In this document: one piece after another, positions 8,437-17,240 of the stretch
Layout: the number at the start of each line of letters is the position of its first letter
Numbering within the stretch: position 1 is the stretch's first letter
Origin: an uncultured Sutterella sp.
GTDB taxonomy: Bacteria; Pseudomonadota; Gammaproteobacteria; Burkholderiales; Burkholderiaceae_F
Length of the DNA: 41,949 nt
Assembly (NCBI GenBank): GCA_900767875.1
Contig: CAAGAT010000055.1
Location: 1-41,949, forward strand
Direction of reading: 5' to 3'
The notes under the pieces: model-generated
Told to the model about the DNA's origin: nothing
What the model saw: only the letters and a program-made list of their open reading frames with translations
Databases searched by the model: none
Program-made: the position numbers and the translations under genes

Positions 8437-9357
8437 ATGCCCCAGGCTTTCGCTTACCTGCCCTTGCGGCGCCGACTGCTGCTGACCGGTGCTGCGCTTC
8501 TGGCCGGCTCCCTGAGCGGCTGCGCCCTGCCACCCTCACAATCGGAAAAGAGCGCTCCCACCTTGCCTCTTCTTCAGGCTGACCTGCGCTTTGAAGCCTC
8601 TCACGGCGTAGCGGTGGGATTGTCCGTGCGCGACGGTGCCGGGAAAGTGCTCTTTGAATCCCGCAGCCGCGAGCGCTTTGCCCTCACGAGCACCGTCAAG
8701 GCGCTGCTGTGCGCCATGGTGTATGACAAGGGCTTGGAAAAGGAACCCCACGCGCTGGGGCCGGCAGATCCAGCCGGCCACGCGCCCGTTCTGGGCAAGA
8801 GCGCGCCCGCACCCCTTCTGACGCTCCAAGAGGCCTGCCGCGCGGCCTTGTCCGTGAGCGATAACCGCGCCGCCAATTTCGTCTTTGCCCACACGGGCGG
8901 CCCCAAGACACTCACGGCCTGGCTGCGCGCCAAGAGCGACTCCTGCACGCGAAGCGATCGCACGGAGGCGGTCCTCAACGACTGGGCGCCCGGCGAGTGG
9001 TTGGACACCACCACCCCGAGCAATGCCTCACTCACATGGAAGCGGCTCGACACGACCCTGACGACCAAGGCCCGCGGACTGTGGCTGGCCAACTTATCCT
9101 CAATGGCCCTGCCCGGCCCCGTGGCCTCGCACCTTTGCACCGGCTGGACGGTGTTTGCCCGCACGGGCGCAGGCAGCGGAGAAAAAGCGGCCACGCGCGC
9201 CCTGCAAGCAATCCTCGTCAACGCCAAGAGCGAGTGCTTTTACCTGGCGTTGCACCTCGTGGCACCGGCGGGAACGTCCCTGCCCGCGCGCGAGGCGCTG
9301 CTCGGCGAAGTGTTCGGACACGTTGTGGAAATGCTTGAAAAGCGGGAGGCCGCATGA
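8437..9357 (+). CDS. Class A beta-lactamase-like lipoprotein
   Basis: This is a serine beta-lactamase/penicillin-recognising fold protein of 306 residues, predicted to hydrolyse beta-lactams in the periplasm. The catalytic tetrad is visible: S85-T-V-K88 (LTSTVKALL), S141-D-N143, and an omega-loop Glu177 in RTEAVLND, equivalent to Glu166-x-x-Leu-Asn. The third motif is R242-T-G rather than the usual K-T-G. The N-terminus combines a twin-arginine-like LRRRLLLTG with a lipobox ending at Cys29 (SLSGC), so it is probably a membrane-anchored lipoprotein. Its stop overlaps the start of the next ABC ATPase gene (ATGA), which implies translational coupling. Substrate range cannot be predicted. A non-resistance role such as a peptidoglycan-related hydrolase is possible, but Glu177 favours true class A chemistry. 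Confidence 0.85.
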   Translation: MPQAFAYLPLRRRLLLTGAALLAGSLSGCALPPSQSEKSAPTLPLLQADLRFEASHGVAVGLSVRDGAGKVLFESRSRERFALTSTVKALLCAMVYDKGLEKEPHALGPADPAGHAPVLGKSAPAPLLTLQEACRAALSVSDNRAANFVFAHTGGPKTLTAWLRAKSDSCTRSDRTEAVLNDWAPGEWLDTTTPSNASLTWKRLDTTLTTKARGLWLANLSSMALPGPVASHLCTGWTVFARTGAGSGEKAATRALQAILVNAKSECFYLALHLVAPAGTSLPAREALLGEVFGHVVEMLEKREAA

Positions 9358-10265
9358 CCGAGGCCCTGCACATTCGGCACCTCAGCAAAACCTTCCGACG
9401 GGGCGCCCGTCCGGTGGAAGCGCTACGAGACGTTTCGCTTACCGTGGCCGAGGGCGAATTCTTTGCCCTGCTCGGCCCCAACGGCGCGGGCAAATCCACG
9501 CTCATCGGGTCGCTCGCGGGGCTCGTCGTGCCCGATGCGGGCACGTTTGAAATCCTGGGCCATCCGAGTACGGACACGCACTTTTGCCGCATGGCCGTCG
9601 GGATCGTGCCGCAGGAAATCACCGTAGATCCCTTCTTTACCGTGCGCGAAACCCTGAGGCATCAAAGCGGCTACTACGGCCTGCGCAAAAACGAGGCGTG
9701 GATCGACACGCTGCTGACCAAACTCGAGCTGACCGACAAGGCCGACGCGCGCGTCTCGCGCCTGTCGGGCGGCATGAAGCGGCGCGTGTTGATTGCCCAG
9801 GCCCTGGTGCATCGCCCGCCCGTCATTGTCCTGGACGAGCCCACCGCGGGCGTGGACGTGGAACTGCGCCACCGCATCTGGGACTTCATGAAGGAGCTGC
9901 ACACACAAGGCCACACGATTGTGTTGACCACCCATTACCTTGAGGAAGCCCAGAGCCTGTGCCCGCGCGTGGCGCTCTTAAACCACGGGCGCCTGGTGGC
10001 TCTTGAGGACACCAAGACGCTGCTTACACGGTTTTCGGGCAACCGCCTGCAGTTTCGGGTGCGCGAGGGCGCACTGCCCCCGACTCTTGCCCATGCCGAG
10101 CCGCTCGGCGATAACCGCTGGAGCATCGGCTACCGGGATGCGGGCGAGCTCACCGACATTCTCACGGCACTGCGCCAAGCCCATGTTTGCATTGACATTG
10201 AGCACGTCGGTGAGGCGCGCCTCGAGGAAGTATTCCTCAAGCTCACCGGAGAAGACAAGCCATGA
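9354..10265 (+). CDS. ABC-2 type transporter, ATP-binding subunit
   Basis: This 303-residue ABC ATPase belongs to the drug/polysaccharide exporter class (YadG/NodI-like). Walker A is LLGPNGAGKSTLIG, the Q-loop is IVPQEITVDP, the signature is RLSGGMKRRVLIA, Walker B is VIVLDEPTAGVD and the switch His is in VLTTHYLEEAQ. A C-terminal extension of about 80 residues follows, as usual in this class. The start overlaps the beta-lactamase stop by 4 nt and the stop overlaps the permease start by 4 nt, so all three genes are tightly coupled. The substrate is unknown. By homology it exports something across the inner membrane. Confidence 0.93.
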   Translation: MTEALHIRHLSKTFRRGARPVEALRDVSLTVAEGEFFALLGPNGAGKSTLIGSLAGLVVPDAGTFEILGHPSTDTHFCRMAVGIVPQEITVDPFFTVRETLRHQSGYYGLRKNEAWIDTLLTKLELTDKADARVSRLSGGMKRRVLIAQALVHRPPVIVLDEPTAGVDVELRHRIWDFMKELHTQGHTIVLTTHYLEEAQSLCPRVALLNHGRLVALEDTKTLLTRFSGNRLQFRVREGALPPTLAHAEPLGDNRWSIGYRDAGELTDILTALRQAHVCIDIEHVGEARLEEVFLKLTGEDKP

Positions 10266-11050
10266 AGCGCCCCGCCCCCTTACCCTTTGACGGCCGAGCG
10301 GCCTTCGTTTCCCTCTTTGAAAAGGAGATCCTGCGCTTTCGCAAGATTGCGCTGCACTCGATCTTCGCGCCGATTCTCACTTCGAGCCTGTACCTTCTGG
10401 TCTTCGGCAGCGTCTTGGAAGGCCGCATGACGGTGCTCGAGGGGGGCAACTACGTCGACTTTCTGATTCCGGGCCTCGTGATGATGGCGCTGCTGCAAAA
10501 CAGCTTTGCCAATGCGGCCTCCTCCCTTTTACAGGCCAAGATCACGGGCAGCATCGTCTTTGTGCTGCTCTCGCCGCTCTCCGGCCTGCAGCTTGCGTGT
10601 GCCTACATCGCCGCCTCGATGGTGAGGGGCCTGATGGTGGCCGCGGGCGTGTGGGCCGCGTCCCTTGTCTGGAGCGTGCCGCCCGTGGCGCACCCGCTCT
10701 GGGTTCTGCTTTTTGCTCTCTTGGGCGCCGCGATCATGGCCTCTTTGGGCGTCGTCTGTGGCCTGTGGGCCGAAAAGTACGATCAGATGGGCGCCTTTCA
10801 GACCTTTGTGATTTTGCCCCTGACCTTTTTGTCGGGCGTTTTCTACTCGGTTGCTCAGCTGCCGCCCGTCTGGGGCAAAATATCCCTGTTGAACCCATTT
10901 TTTTACCTCATCGACGGCTTTCGCTTCGGCTTTTTCGGCCAAAGCGACTTTCCGGCCTGGATGTCGCTGACGATTGTGCTGACGGCCGCACTGGCCTCGG
11001 CCGCTTTAGCCTGCACGCTGTTCGTGCGCGGCTGGAAACTAAAGTCCTAA
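10262..11050 (+). CDS. ABC-2 type transporter, permease subunit
   Basis: This 262-residue integral membrane protein of the ABC-2 family (YadH/NodJ-like) is the partner of the preceding ATPase. It has about six hydrophobic segments, starting with one around IFAPILTSSLYLLVFGSV, and the family motif around FVILPLTFLSGVFYSVAQLP. ATG overlaps the ATPase stop (ATGA at 10262-10265). No signal peptide is present. It forms the membrane channel of an exporter whose cargo is unknown. Confidence 0.92.
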   Translation: MKRPAPLPFDGRAAFVSLFEKEILRFRKIALHSIFAPILTSSLYLLVFGSVLEGRMTVLEGGNYVDFLIPGLVMMALLQNSFANAASSLLQAKITGSIVFVLLSPLSGLQLACAYIAASMVRGLMVAAGVWAASLVWSVPPVAHPLWVLLFALLGAAIMASLGVVCGLWAEKYDQMGAFQTFVILPLTFLSGVFYSVAQLPPVWGKISLLNPFFYLIDGFRFGFFGQSDFPAWMSLTIVLTAALASAALACTLFVRGWKLKS

Positions 11051-11084
11051 GCGACGCCCGCTCCTCGCCGGGCCGTCTTCCTTT

Positions 11085-11921
11085 TTGAGTGTTGCCTTGT
11101 CTCTCGTTGATTTGAGCGCCTGCGAGCGCCTTGCGGCCGAGCGTTTGCTGCGCCGCGTCTCGGCCGTCAACCACCAGCCGCTGCCCGAGGACACGCAAAC
11201 GCTGTGGATCGCGGGCCGCCCCTGCGGCCACCTGCTGCCCGGCATCCGAGAGCAGATCGCCCAAAGCGCCCTGGCCGCATGGTTTGTCGACACCGACACG
11301 GGCGTGCTCTTTTCTCCCGATGCGTCTCTCAACGAGGCCCTTGCCACCGTCGCGCGCCGCTTTCACGAAGCCGGGTACTTTTTCCAGTGGCGCAACGAGC
11401 TCTTGGACGTGCTGCCCCTGGAGGGTGAGACGCCCGTTGCGCAGGCCGAACGAGGCCTTTTTCGGTACCTCGGGCTGCGCACCCGCTGCGTGTATGCCGT
11501 GGGCATCACGCCCGATGCGCGCTTTTACCTGTGCCGCCGCAGCCTCACGAAACAAGTCGATCCGGGCCTGTGGGACGTGCTCGCGGCCGGCCTGATGGCC
11601 GCGAGCGAAACGCCTGAGCTGTCCCTGAGGCGTGAAATCCGCGAGGAAGCCGGTTTGAACGAGGGCGACTACGTTCTTTTAAGCGACCGGCGGCGCTTTA
11701 CGGTCCGCCGGCCCGTCGAAGAGGGCTGGATGTTTGAGGAAGCCTTTGCCGTCAACGTGCGCGTCGACAGGCCCGAGGCCGTGCACAATATCGACGGCGA
11801 AGTGATCGCCATCGAATGCCGCCGCGTGCACGAGCTGCTCGCGCGCATTGAAGCCGATGAAGTGCCCTCGGACACGGCCATCGCCTTTTTGTCGGCTCTG
11901 GTGCCGCACACCGAATCCTGA
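11085..11921 (+). CDS. NUDIX hydrolase with N-terminal DUF4743-like domain
   Basis: This 278-residue protein has an N-terminal segment of about 120 residues, resembling the DUF4743 domain, followed by a NUDIX fold. The NUDIX box is at about 169-191: GLMAASETPELSLRREIREE continuing to AGL. It fits G-x5-E-x7-R-E-U-x-E-E-x-G-U, with the metal-binding REIREE helix intact. NUDIX enzymes cleave nucleoside diphosphates linked to another moiety; members with this N-domain are related to thiamine pyrophosphokinase-associated hydrolases. The substrate cannot be fixed from sequence. The start is uncertain (TTG 11085, or TTG 11097). It sits 34 nt after the ABC permease, in the same direction and probably co-transcribed. 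Confidence 0.88.
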   Translation: MSVALSLVDLSACERLAAERLLRRVSAVNHQPLPEDTQTLWIAGRPCGHLLPGIREQIAQSALAAWFVDTDTGVLFSPDASLNEALATVARRFHEAGYFFQWRNELLDVLPLEGETPVAQAERGLFRYLGLRTRCVYAVGITPDARFYLCRRSLTKQVDPGLWDVLAAGLMAASETPELSLRREIREEAGLNEGDYVLLSDRRRFTVRRPVEEGWMFEEAFAVNVRVDRPEAVHNIDGEVIAIECRRVHELLARIEADEVPSDTAIAFLSALVPHTES

Positions 11922-11945
11922 TCCATTGACCACTGAATTTTTGCC

Positions 11946-12740
11946 ATGCAGATTGCTACCTGGAACGTCAACAGCATCAAAGTCCGCCTGCCGCAGGTGC
12001 TCGACTGGTTGAAAAGCACTCAAACCTCCGCGCTCGTGATGCAGGAAACCAAGACCGTGGACGAACTCTTTCCTGCCTCCGCCTTTAAAGAGGCGGGCTA
12101 CCGCGTCATCTACTGCGGTCAGAAGAGCTACAACGGCGTGGCGATGGCCGTCAAAAGCGACGAATTCACCGCCGTCGAGGATGTGGTGGCCAACATTCCG
12201 GGCTACCCCGACGAGCAAAAGAGGCTCATTGCGGCCACGCTCACGCATGTGAGCGGGCGCAAACTGCGCCTGGCGGGCGCCTACTTTCCCAACGGCCAGG
12301 AAGTCGGGGCGGACAAGTACCTCTACAAGCTCGACTGGATCGCCGCACTGACGCTGTGGGTGCAGGGCGAACTCAAGGCGCATGAAAACTTCGTCTTGGG
12401 CGGGGACTTTAACATCGCCCCGACCGACGCCGACCTCTGGGATCCGGTGGGCTGGAAGGGAAAGATCCTTGCCTCCGCCCCCGAGCGCGACGCCTTTGTG
12501 CGGCTGGTGAACGCGGGCCTGGAAGACACGTGGTCGCTGGGGCTTCACGCCCCCGAAACCTATTCGTGGTGGGATTACCGCATGGCCGGTTTTGAAAAGA
12601 ACCACGGCCTGAGGATCGATCATTTGCTCGCGAGCCCCGCCGTGGCGGCCGCGACCTGCGACGTGCGCATCGACGCCGCGCCCCGCGCTCTGGAAAAGCC
12701 GAGTGATCACGCCCCCGTGGTGATGGACGTAGCCTGGTGA
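11946..12740 (+). CDS. xthA: Exodeoxyribonuclease III
   Basis: This is an exonuclease III/AP endonuclease for base excision repair, 264 residues, full length. Motifs of the EEP superfamily are in order: WNVNSIKVRL at the N-terminus (metal-binding Asn), MQETK (catalytic Glu), FPNGQE and LGGDFNIAPTDADLWDP, then WWDYR, RIDHLLAS and the C-terminal PSDHAPVVMDV with the catalytic Asp-His. The ATG lies 24 nt after the NUDIX stop. The stop overlaps by 34 nt the tail of the convergent MATE gene. Confidence 0.96.
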   Translation: MQIATWNVNSIKVRLPQVLDWLKSTQTSALVMQETKTVDELFPASAFKEAGYRVIYCGQKSYNGVAMAVKSDEFTAVEDVVANIPGYPDEQKRLIAATLTHVSGRKLRLAGAYFPNGQEVGADKYLYKLDWIAALTLWVQGELKAHENFVLGGDFNIAPTDADLWDPVGWKGKILASAPERDAFVRLVNAGLEDTWSLGLHAPETYSWWDYRMAGFEKNHGLRIDHLLASPAVAAATCDVRIDAAPRALEKPSDHAPVVMDVAW

Positions 12741-14118
12741 TCAGTCCTTGTGATCACCAGCGCCGGCCTGCCGTCGTAGCCGTAGCGCCGGCGGCTGCGG
12801 GCCACGAGAATGCTGCTTAACACAAACGTCATGAGCTCGGCCGTGGGCACGGCCAGCCACAGCCCCAGGTTGCCGATGAGATGCGGCAGCGCCTCAATGC
12901 ACACGATGGGAAAAAGGAACGTGCGGCAGAAGGACACCACGGCCGCCCGCCTTCCGTCGCCCATGGCCGTGAAAAGGGACGCGGCAAACATGTTGGGGCA
13001 CAGCAGCAAAAGCGACAGGGCGAACCAGTGAAAGTTGGCCATCACCAGGGCAAACACCGTGGAGTGCTCTGGCGCAAAGAACCCGAGCACCGGCTCGGCA
13101 AAGAGGAAGGAGAGGCCATAGGCCGCCAGCGAAAAGACGGCCATGAGGATGAGGCTGTTGCCGAAGACCTCCTTGAGCTCCGTCCAGTTCTTCTCGCCGT
13201 ACTTGTACCCCAGGATCGGGGCCGTGGCCTCGCAAAAGCCGTAAAAGCCGCAGTTAAAGACGTAGGTTGAGTAGGAGGCCACCGTCAGAGCCGCCACGCC
13301 GTCCACGCCGAGGTGCTCCAAAAAGGCCGTGTTGAAAAAGTAAAGCGTCACCCCGAAGGACAGATTGGAGACCATCTCCGAAAAGCCGCTCGTGCAGGCG
13401 CCTTTGAGGGCCGCCCGGTCGGGGCGCGTCAGGATCAGCCGTAGCCCCGCGTCCGCGCGGCGGAAATACACGGCTCCGGCCGCCGCCGCGACGATCCAGG
13501 AAAGGACCGTGACCAGAGCCGCCCCGTGCATGCCCCAGCCCATCGGGCCCATGAAGACGATGTCCAGCGCGACGTTTGTCAGGCCCGAAGCGGCCGAGAC
13601 GATCAGCCCGAGCTTGTGGCGCCCGGCCACCGTAAAGAAGGTGAGCACCAGGATGCTGATGAGGTTAAAGCCCATAAAGGCGAACCACACGATGGTAGTC
13701 GCGGGCATAGGCATACTGCTCGCACGTGACCTGCAGCCAATCGAGGAGCACCGGCAAGAGCAGCAGCCCCAGCGCCCCCCACCAGGGGCCCAAAGAACGC
13801 CTCGGCATACACGAGCGTGCTGAAGGCCCGGTTGGCGCCCGCGGTGTCGCCTGAGCCGAGGCGGCGCGAGACCACGGAGCCGCCGCCCGCCGAGAGCATG
13901 ATTCCCACGGCGCTCAAAAGGATGGCCAGCGGAAAGATCATATTGAGCGAGGCCGGCGCCACCGTTCCCATGTACCGGCTGATGAGCACGCCGTCGGCCG
14001 CCATGTACGTCATGCTGAAAAGCGACATCACCATGCGCGAAAAGGCAAAGCGCAGGTGCTCGGCAAGCGTAAAGCGGCGGCTCAAGGGTGAGGACGCGGC
14101 GGACGGTGCGACGGCCAT
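12707..14118 (-). pseudogene. MATE-family efflux transporter, broken by two +1 shifts
   Basis: This is a multidrug/toxin extrusion antiporter, normally about 450 residues with 12 helices. Three reading frames must be joined. Frame 1 from ATG 14118 (MAVAPSAASSPLSRRF...) runs through VAPASLNMIFPLAIL and RRLGSGDTAGANRAFS to about FFGPLVG. Then a short second frame encodes ALGLLLLPVLLDWLQ and CEQYAYARDY. Then the third frame continues from IVWFAFMGFNLISIL to the stop at 12707. The first break is in a six-C run (13775-13780 on the plus strand), where one base fewer restores the frame. The second is at a GG pair near 13694-13695, also one base too many. Either the gene is decaying or the assembly has homopolymer errors. 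The start at 14118 is preferred because the isc terminator lies just upstream. Confidence 0.85.
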
Positions 14119-14142
14119 GGCGGCAAAGATTCGATCGGAAAA

Positions 14143-14183
14143 GCAAAAAAGCGCAAAAGAGTTTTCGTCTCCTTTGCGCTTTT
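14143..14183 (-). terminator. Terminator of the isc operon
   Basis: Read on the minus strand, AAAAGCGCAAA (14183-14173) pairs perfectly over 11 bp with TTTGCGCTTTT (14157-14147), and more T residues follow. It starts 24 nt after the iscX stop and ends before the MATE start, so the Fe-S operon and the transporter are separate transcripts. Confidence 0.92.
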
Positions 14184-14206
14184 GAGTGTAGAGCGTTTGG
14201 CGAGGC

Positions 14207-14404
14207 TTATCGCTCATCGATCCAGCACTGCAGGATCGCTTCGAGAATCGGCTCGTTGCTCTTTTCGGGATCGTCGTCAAAATCGGGCAGCGAGAGCACG
14301 CGCTCGCGCAGCTCGGAAAGGCGCAGCGTCACCGGATCGAGATCGGGCTCGACGTCGTAGAGCTCTTCGGCGATCTGACGCGCATCGGTCCACTTCAAGG
14401 CCAT
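14207..14404 (-). CDS. iscX: Fe-S assembly protein IscX
   Basis: This is a 65-residue acidic protein, last gene of the isc cluster. In other bacteria IscX binds IscS, modulates Fe-S synthesis and may donate or regulate iron. The sequence has the typical N-terminus MALKWTDARQIAEELYD and the acidic stretch LSLPDFDDDPEKSNE leading to ILEAILQCWIDE. It lies 21 nt after fdx. It is full length for the family. Confidence 0.95.
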   Translation of the reverse strand: MALKWTDARQIAEELYDVEPDLDPVTLRLSELRERVLSLPDFDDDPEKSNEPILEAILQCWIDER

Positions 14405-14425
14405 GGTCCCTCTCCCTTAGTTCCC

Positions 14426-14761
14426 TTAGTCTTCGTTGACGAGATTGCGGTTGTTCTTCGGGATCTCGATCGTGATGTCCTCTTCGCCCATCACGGTCTG
14501 GCAGGACAGGCGCGAGATCGGCGTAGCGCCGAAGGCGTTGTCGAGCTGATCGTATTCGTCGTCATCGGGTTCGTTGAGGGACTCGTAGCCCTTGCGCACG
14601 ATGACGTGGCAGGTGGCGCAGGCGCAGTTGTACTCGCAGGCGTGCGGCACCTTGATGCCGGCCGCGTTGAGCGCCTGAGCGAGCTTGGCGCCGGTTTTCA
14701 CTTCGATCTGAGCGCCCTGCTGACAAATCGTTTCGTGGGGAAGAATGGTCACAATCGGCAT
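14426..14761 (-). CDS. fdx: [2Fe-2S] ferredoxin of the ISC system
   Basis: This 111-residue adrenodoxin-type ferredoxin supplies electrons for cluster assembly on IscU. The four ligands are Cys42, Cys48 and Cys51 in ACEYNCACATCHVIV, and Cys87 in RLSCQTV, the same spacing as E. coli Fdx. A short acidic segment (NEPDDDEYDQLD) precedes the last ligand. It sits 29 nt after hscA in the operon. Confidence 0.96.
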   Translation of the reverse strand: MPIVTILPHETICQQGAQIEVKTGAKLAQALNAAGIKVPHACEYNCACATCHVIVRKGYESLNEPDDDEYDQLDNAFGATPISRLSCQTVMGEEDITIEIPKNNRNLVNED

Positions 14762-14790
14762 TTTCGAGGGGTTCCTTCTCGTTTAAAAAA

Positions 14791-16692
14791 TCATTTGTTG
14801 TTGTCGTCGCCGCCGAGCACGTCGTCGACCGACTTGCCCTCGAGGGCGCGGCGGATCGAGCGGTCCATGCGGCGGGCCGCAAAGTCTTCGGTGGCGGCGC
14901 CCACGGCGTCGATGGCCTTCTTGACGGCGTCGGCGTCACTGCCCTGACGCACAGTGTCGAGCTCGGCAAGAGACTTGTCGATCGCGGCACGCTCATCCGT
15001 GTTGAGCAGATCGCCGTCGGCGGCCAGGGCCGAATTCGTCGATTCGATGATGCGCAGCGCCTCAACCTTTTGCTCGCGCAGTTCGCGCTCGTGCATGTCG
15101 TCTTCGGCGGCCTTGTTGCCTTCCTGCAGCATGCGGATCACATCGTCGTCCGTGAGGCCATAACTGGGCTTGACCATGATCGAGCTTTCCACCCCCGTGG
15201 TGGTTTCACGGGCGGAAACGGAGAGGAGCCCGTCGGCGTCGATCTGGAAGGTCACGCGGATGCGTGCGGCGCCCGCGGCCATCGGCGGAATGCCGCGCAG
15301 CTCGAATTTGGCCAGGGACCGGCACTTGTCGACGACTTCGCGCTCGCCCTGCACCACGTGAATGGCCATGGCGGTCTGACCGTCCTTAAAGGTCGTAAAG
15401 TCCTGGGCCATCGCCGTGGGAATGGCCGTGTTGCGCGGGATCACCTTTTCAACGAGCCCGCCCATGGTTTCCAGACCCAAGGAAAGCGGCGTGACGTCCA
15501 AAAGGAGCCAGTCGTCGCCTTCGCTCGTGTTGCCCGCGAGTTTATTGGCCTGCATGGAGGCGCCGATCGCCACCACCTTATCCGGGTCAATGTCGCAGAA
15601 GGGTTCGCGCCCGAAGAACGTGCGCACGGCCGCGCGCACGCAGGGCATGCGCGTGGAGCCACCCACGAGAACCACGCCCTTGACATCATTGGGCGTCAGG
15701 GACGCGTCGTTGAGCACATTTTTGACCGCGTCGATGGTCTTGTTGACGAGGCGGCAGACCATCGCGTCAAAGTCCTTGCGCGTGAGCGTTTCCTCGAGCA
15801 CGCGGCCTTCGGAAAGCTCCACCTTCACCGGCACGCTCTCGGCGTCCGTGAGCGCTTCGCGCGCGGCCTTCATCGCCAGCGTCAGACGCTTTTTGTCCGA
15901 GGCCGTCAGGATGTCGGCGCTCTGGCCGATGCCGAGCTTATCGATGGCCCAGCACACGAGGCGATGATCAAAATCGTCGCCCCCGAGGGCCGAATTGCCG
16001 CCGGTGGCCAAAACCTCAAAGACGCCCTTGGAAAGGTTCAGGAGGGACACGTCGAACGTACCGCCGCCCAAGTCGTAGACGAGGTACTTGCCCTCGGCGC
16101 CGTTGTCGAGGCCATAGGCCAGGGCCGCGGCCGTTGGTTCGTTCAAAAGGCGCAACACGGTCAAGCCCGCGAGCTTGGCCGCATCCTTGGTGGCCTGACG
16201 CTGGGCGTCGTCAAAGTAGGCGGGCACCGTCACGACGGCCCCCACGAGTTCGGTGCCCACACGCTCCTGGGCACGCGCGCGCAGCACTTTGAGAATTTCC
16301 GCGGAGACTTCCACCGGGCTCTTGGGGCCCTGCGTGGTGAGAATGCGCACCATGCCCGGGGCGTCTTCAAAGCGGTAGGGCACGATGACGTTGCCCGAGA
16401 CATCCTTGGCGCCGCGCCCCATGAGGCGCTTGACGGAGCTGATGGTGTTCAAGGGATCGTCGGCCTGATGCGGCACGGCCTCCCAGCCCACGCTCACGCC
16501 TTCCTGCGGCAGATAGCGCACCACGGAGGGCAGCAAAAAGCGCCCCTGCGAATCGGGCAGCACCTCGGCCGCACCGTTTAACACAATCGCCACCAGGGAA
16601 TTGGTGGTGCCCAGGTCAATGCCGACGGCAAAGCGCTCTTCGTGCGGCGCGGCCGACATGCCCGGTTCAGCAATCTGCAGAAGTCCCAACAT
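14791..16692 (-). CDS. hscA: Hsp70-type chaperone HscA
   Basis: HscA is the specialised Hsp70 that, with HscB, releases clusters from IscU. It recognises the LPPVK loop, which is present in the IscU of this window. The 633-residue protein has the ATPase domain motifs VGIDLGTTNSLVAI, KDAAKLAGLTVLRLLNEPTA and YDLGGGTFDVSLL, and the VVLVGGSTRMP block. The substrate-binding domain begins around LLDVTPLSLGLETMGG. The linker and the shorter C-terminal lid are normal for HscA. It follows hscB by 17 nt. Confidence 0.96.
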   Translation of the reverse strand: MLGLLQIAEPGMSAAPHEERFAVGIDLGTTNSLVAIVLNGAAEVLPDSQGRFLLPSVVRYLPQEGVSVGWEAVPHQADDPLNTISSVKRLMGRGAKDVSGNVIVPYRFEDAPGMVRILTTQGPKSPVEVSAEILKVLRARAQERVGTELVGAVVTVPAYFDDAQRQATKDAAKLAGLTVLRLLNEPTAAALAYGLDNGAEGKYLVYDLGGGTFDVSLLNLSKGVFEVLATGGNSALGGDDFDHRLVCWAIDKLGIGQSADILTASDKKRLTLAMKAAREALTDAESVPVKVELSEGRVLEETLTRKDFDAMVCRLVNKTIDAVKNVLNDASLTPNDVKGVVLVGGSTRMPCVRAAVRTFFGREPFCDIDPDKVVAIGASMQANKLAGNTSEGDDWLLLDVTPLSLGLETMGGLVEKVIPRNTAIPTAMAQDFTTFKDGQTAMAIHVVQGEREVVDKCRSLAKFELRGIPPMAAGAARIRVTFQIDADGLLSVSARETTTGVESSIMVKPSYGLTDDDVIRMLQEGNKAAEDDMHERELREQKVEALRIIESTNSALAADGDLLNTDERAAIDKSLAELDTVRQGSDADAVKKAIDAVGAATEDFAARRMDRSIRRALEGKSVDDVLGGDDNNK

Positions 16693-16709
16693 ATTTTTGT
16701 TCTGTTGTT

Positions 16710-17231
16710 TTAAGGGGCGGGCGCCTGCTTGGCGGCCGCGTGTCGCATTTCAGTCAAAAGCTTTTCGACAAACATCAAGCGGCGCACCTGGCCGCGGGCC
16801 GCCTCGTAGTCCTTGGCGTTGTCCAGCGAGTCGGTGAGGGCCGAGATGAGCTCGTCGCGAGCCGAAACAACCTCACGTTGCAGTTCGGCGAGCTTACCCG
16901 CGTCGTCCCCGGCCTCTTCGAGGACCTCACGCCAGGCCATCTGCTGCAGCAGAAAGTCGGAGGGCATGCGCGTGTCGTTTTCGCGGCCCACGTCAATGCC
17001 CGCGGCTGAGAGCAGCAGGCAGGCGCGGGAGACGGGATTGACAAGCGCATCGCGCGCCTCGTTGATGCGCCCGGCCCACTGCTCGGCCACGCGGCGCTCG
17101 GCCGCGGGTCGGTTGACGAACTTATCCGGGTGCACCAGCGCGATGGCGCGGCGCCAGGCCTCTTCGACCTTGCTCTCGTCCAGAGCAAACCGCTCGGGAA
17201 GAGACAGGAGCGTAAACGCGTTCTGAGCCAT
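16710..17231 (-). CDS. hscB: J-domain co-chaperone HscB
   Basis: HscB is the DnaJ-like partner that delivers IscU to HscA and stimulates its ATPase. The 173-residue protein has an N-terminal J domain with the essential His-Pro-Asp in IALVHPDKFVN and a C-terminal helical IscU-binding domain. FTLLSLPERFALDE at the start is typical. It lies 9 nt after iscA and 17 nt before hscA. Confidence 0.95.
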   Translation of the reverse strand: MAQNAFTLLSLPERFALDESKVEEAWRRAIALVHPDKFVNRPAAERRVAEQWAGRINEARDALVNPVSRACLLLSAAGIDVGRENDTRMPSDFLLQQMAWREVLEEAGDDAGKLAELQREVVSARDELISALTDSLDNAKDYEAARGQVRRLMFVEKLLTEMRHAAAKQAPAP

Positions 17232-17240
17232 GGCCGCTTC

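Noticed and set aside
10597..11088. Alternative frame over the ABC permease
   Set aside because: Arg-rich shadow frame. The hydrophobic permease frame has the family motifs and overlapping start and stop codons.
15070..16581. Long plus-strand frame opposite hscA
   Set aside because: It is rich in His, Gly and Arg, typical of a shadow frame. hscA on the other strand is unambiguous.
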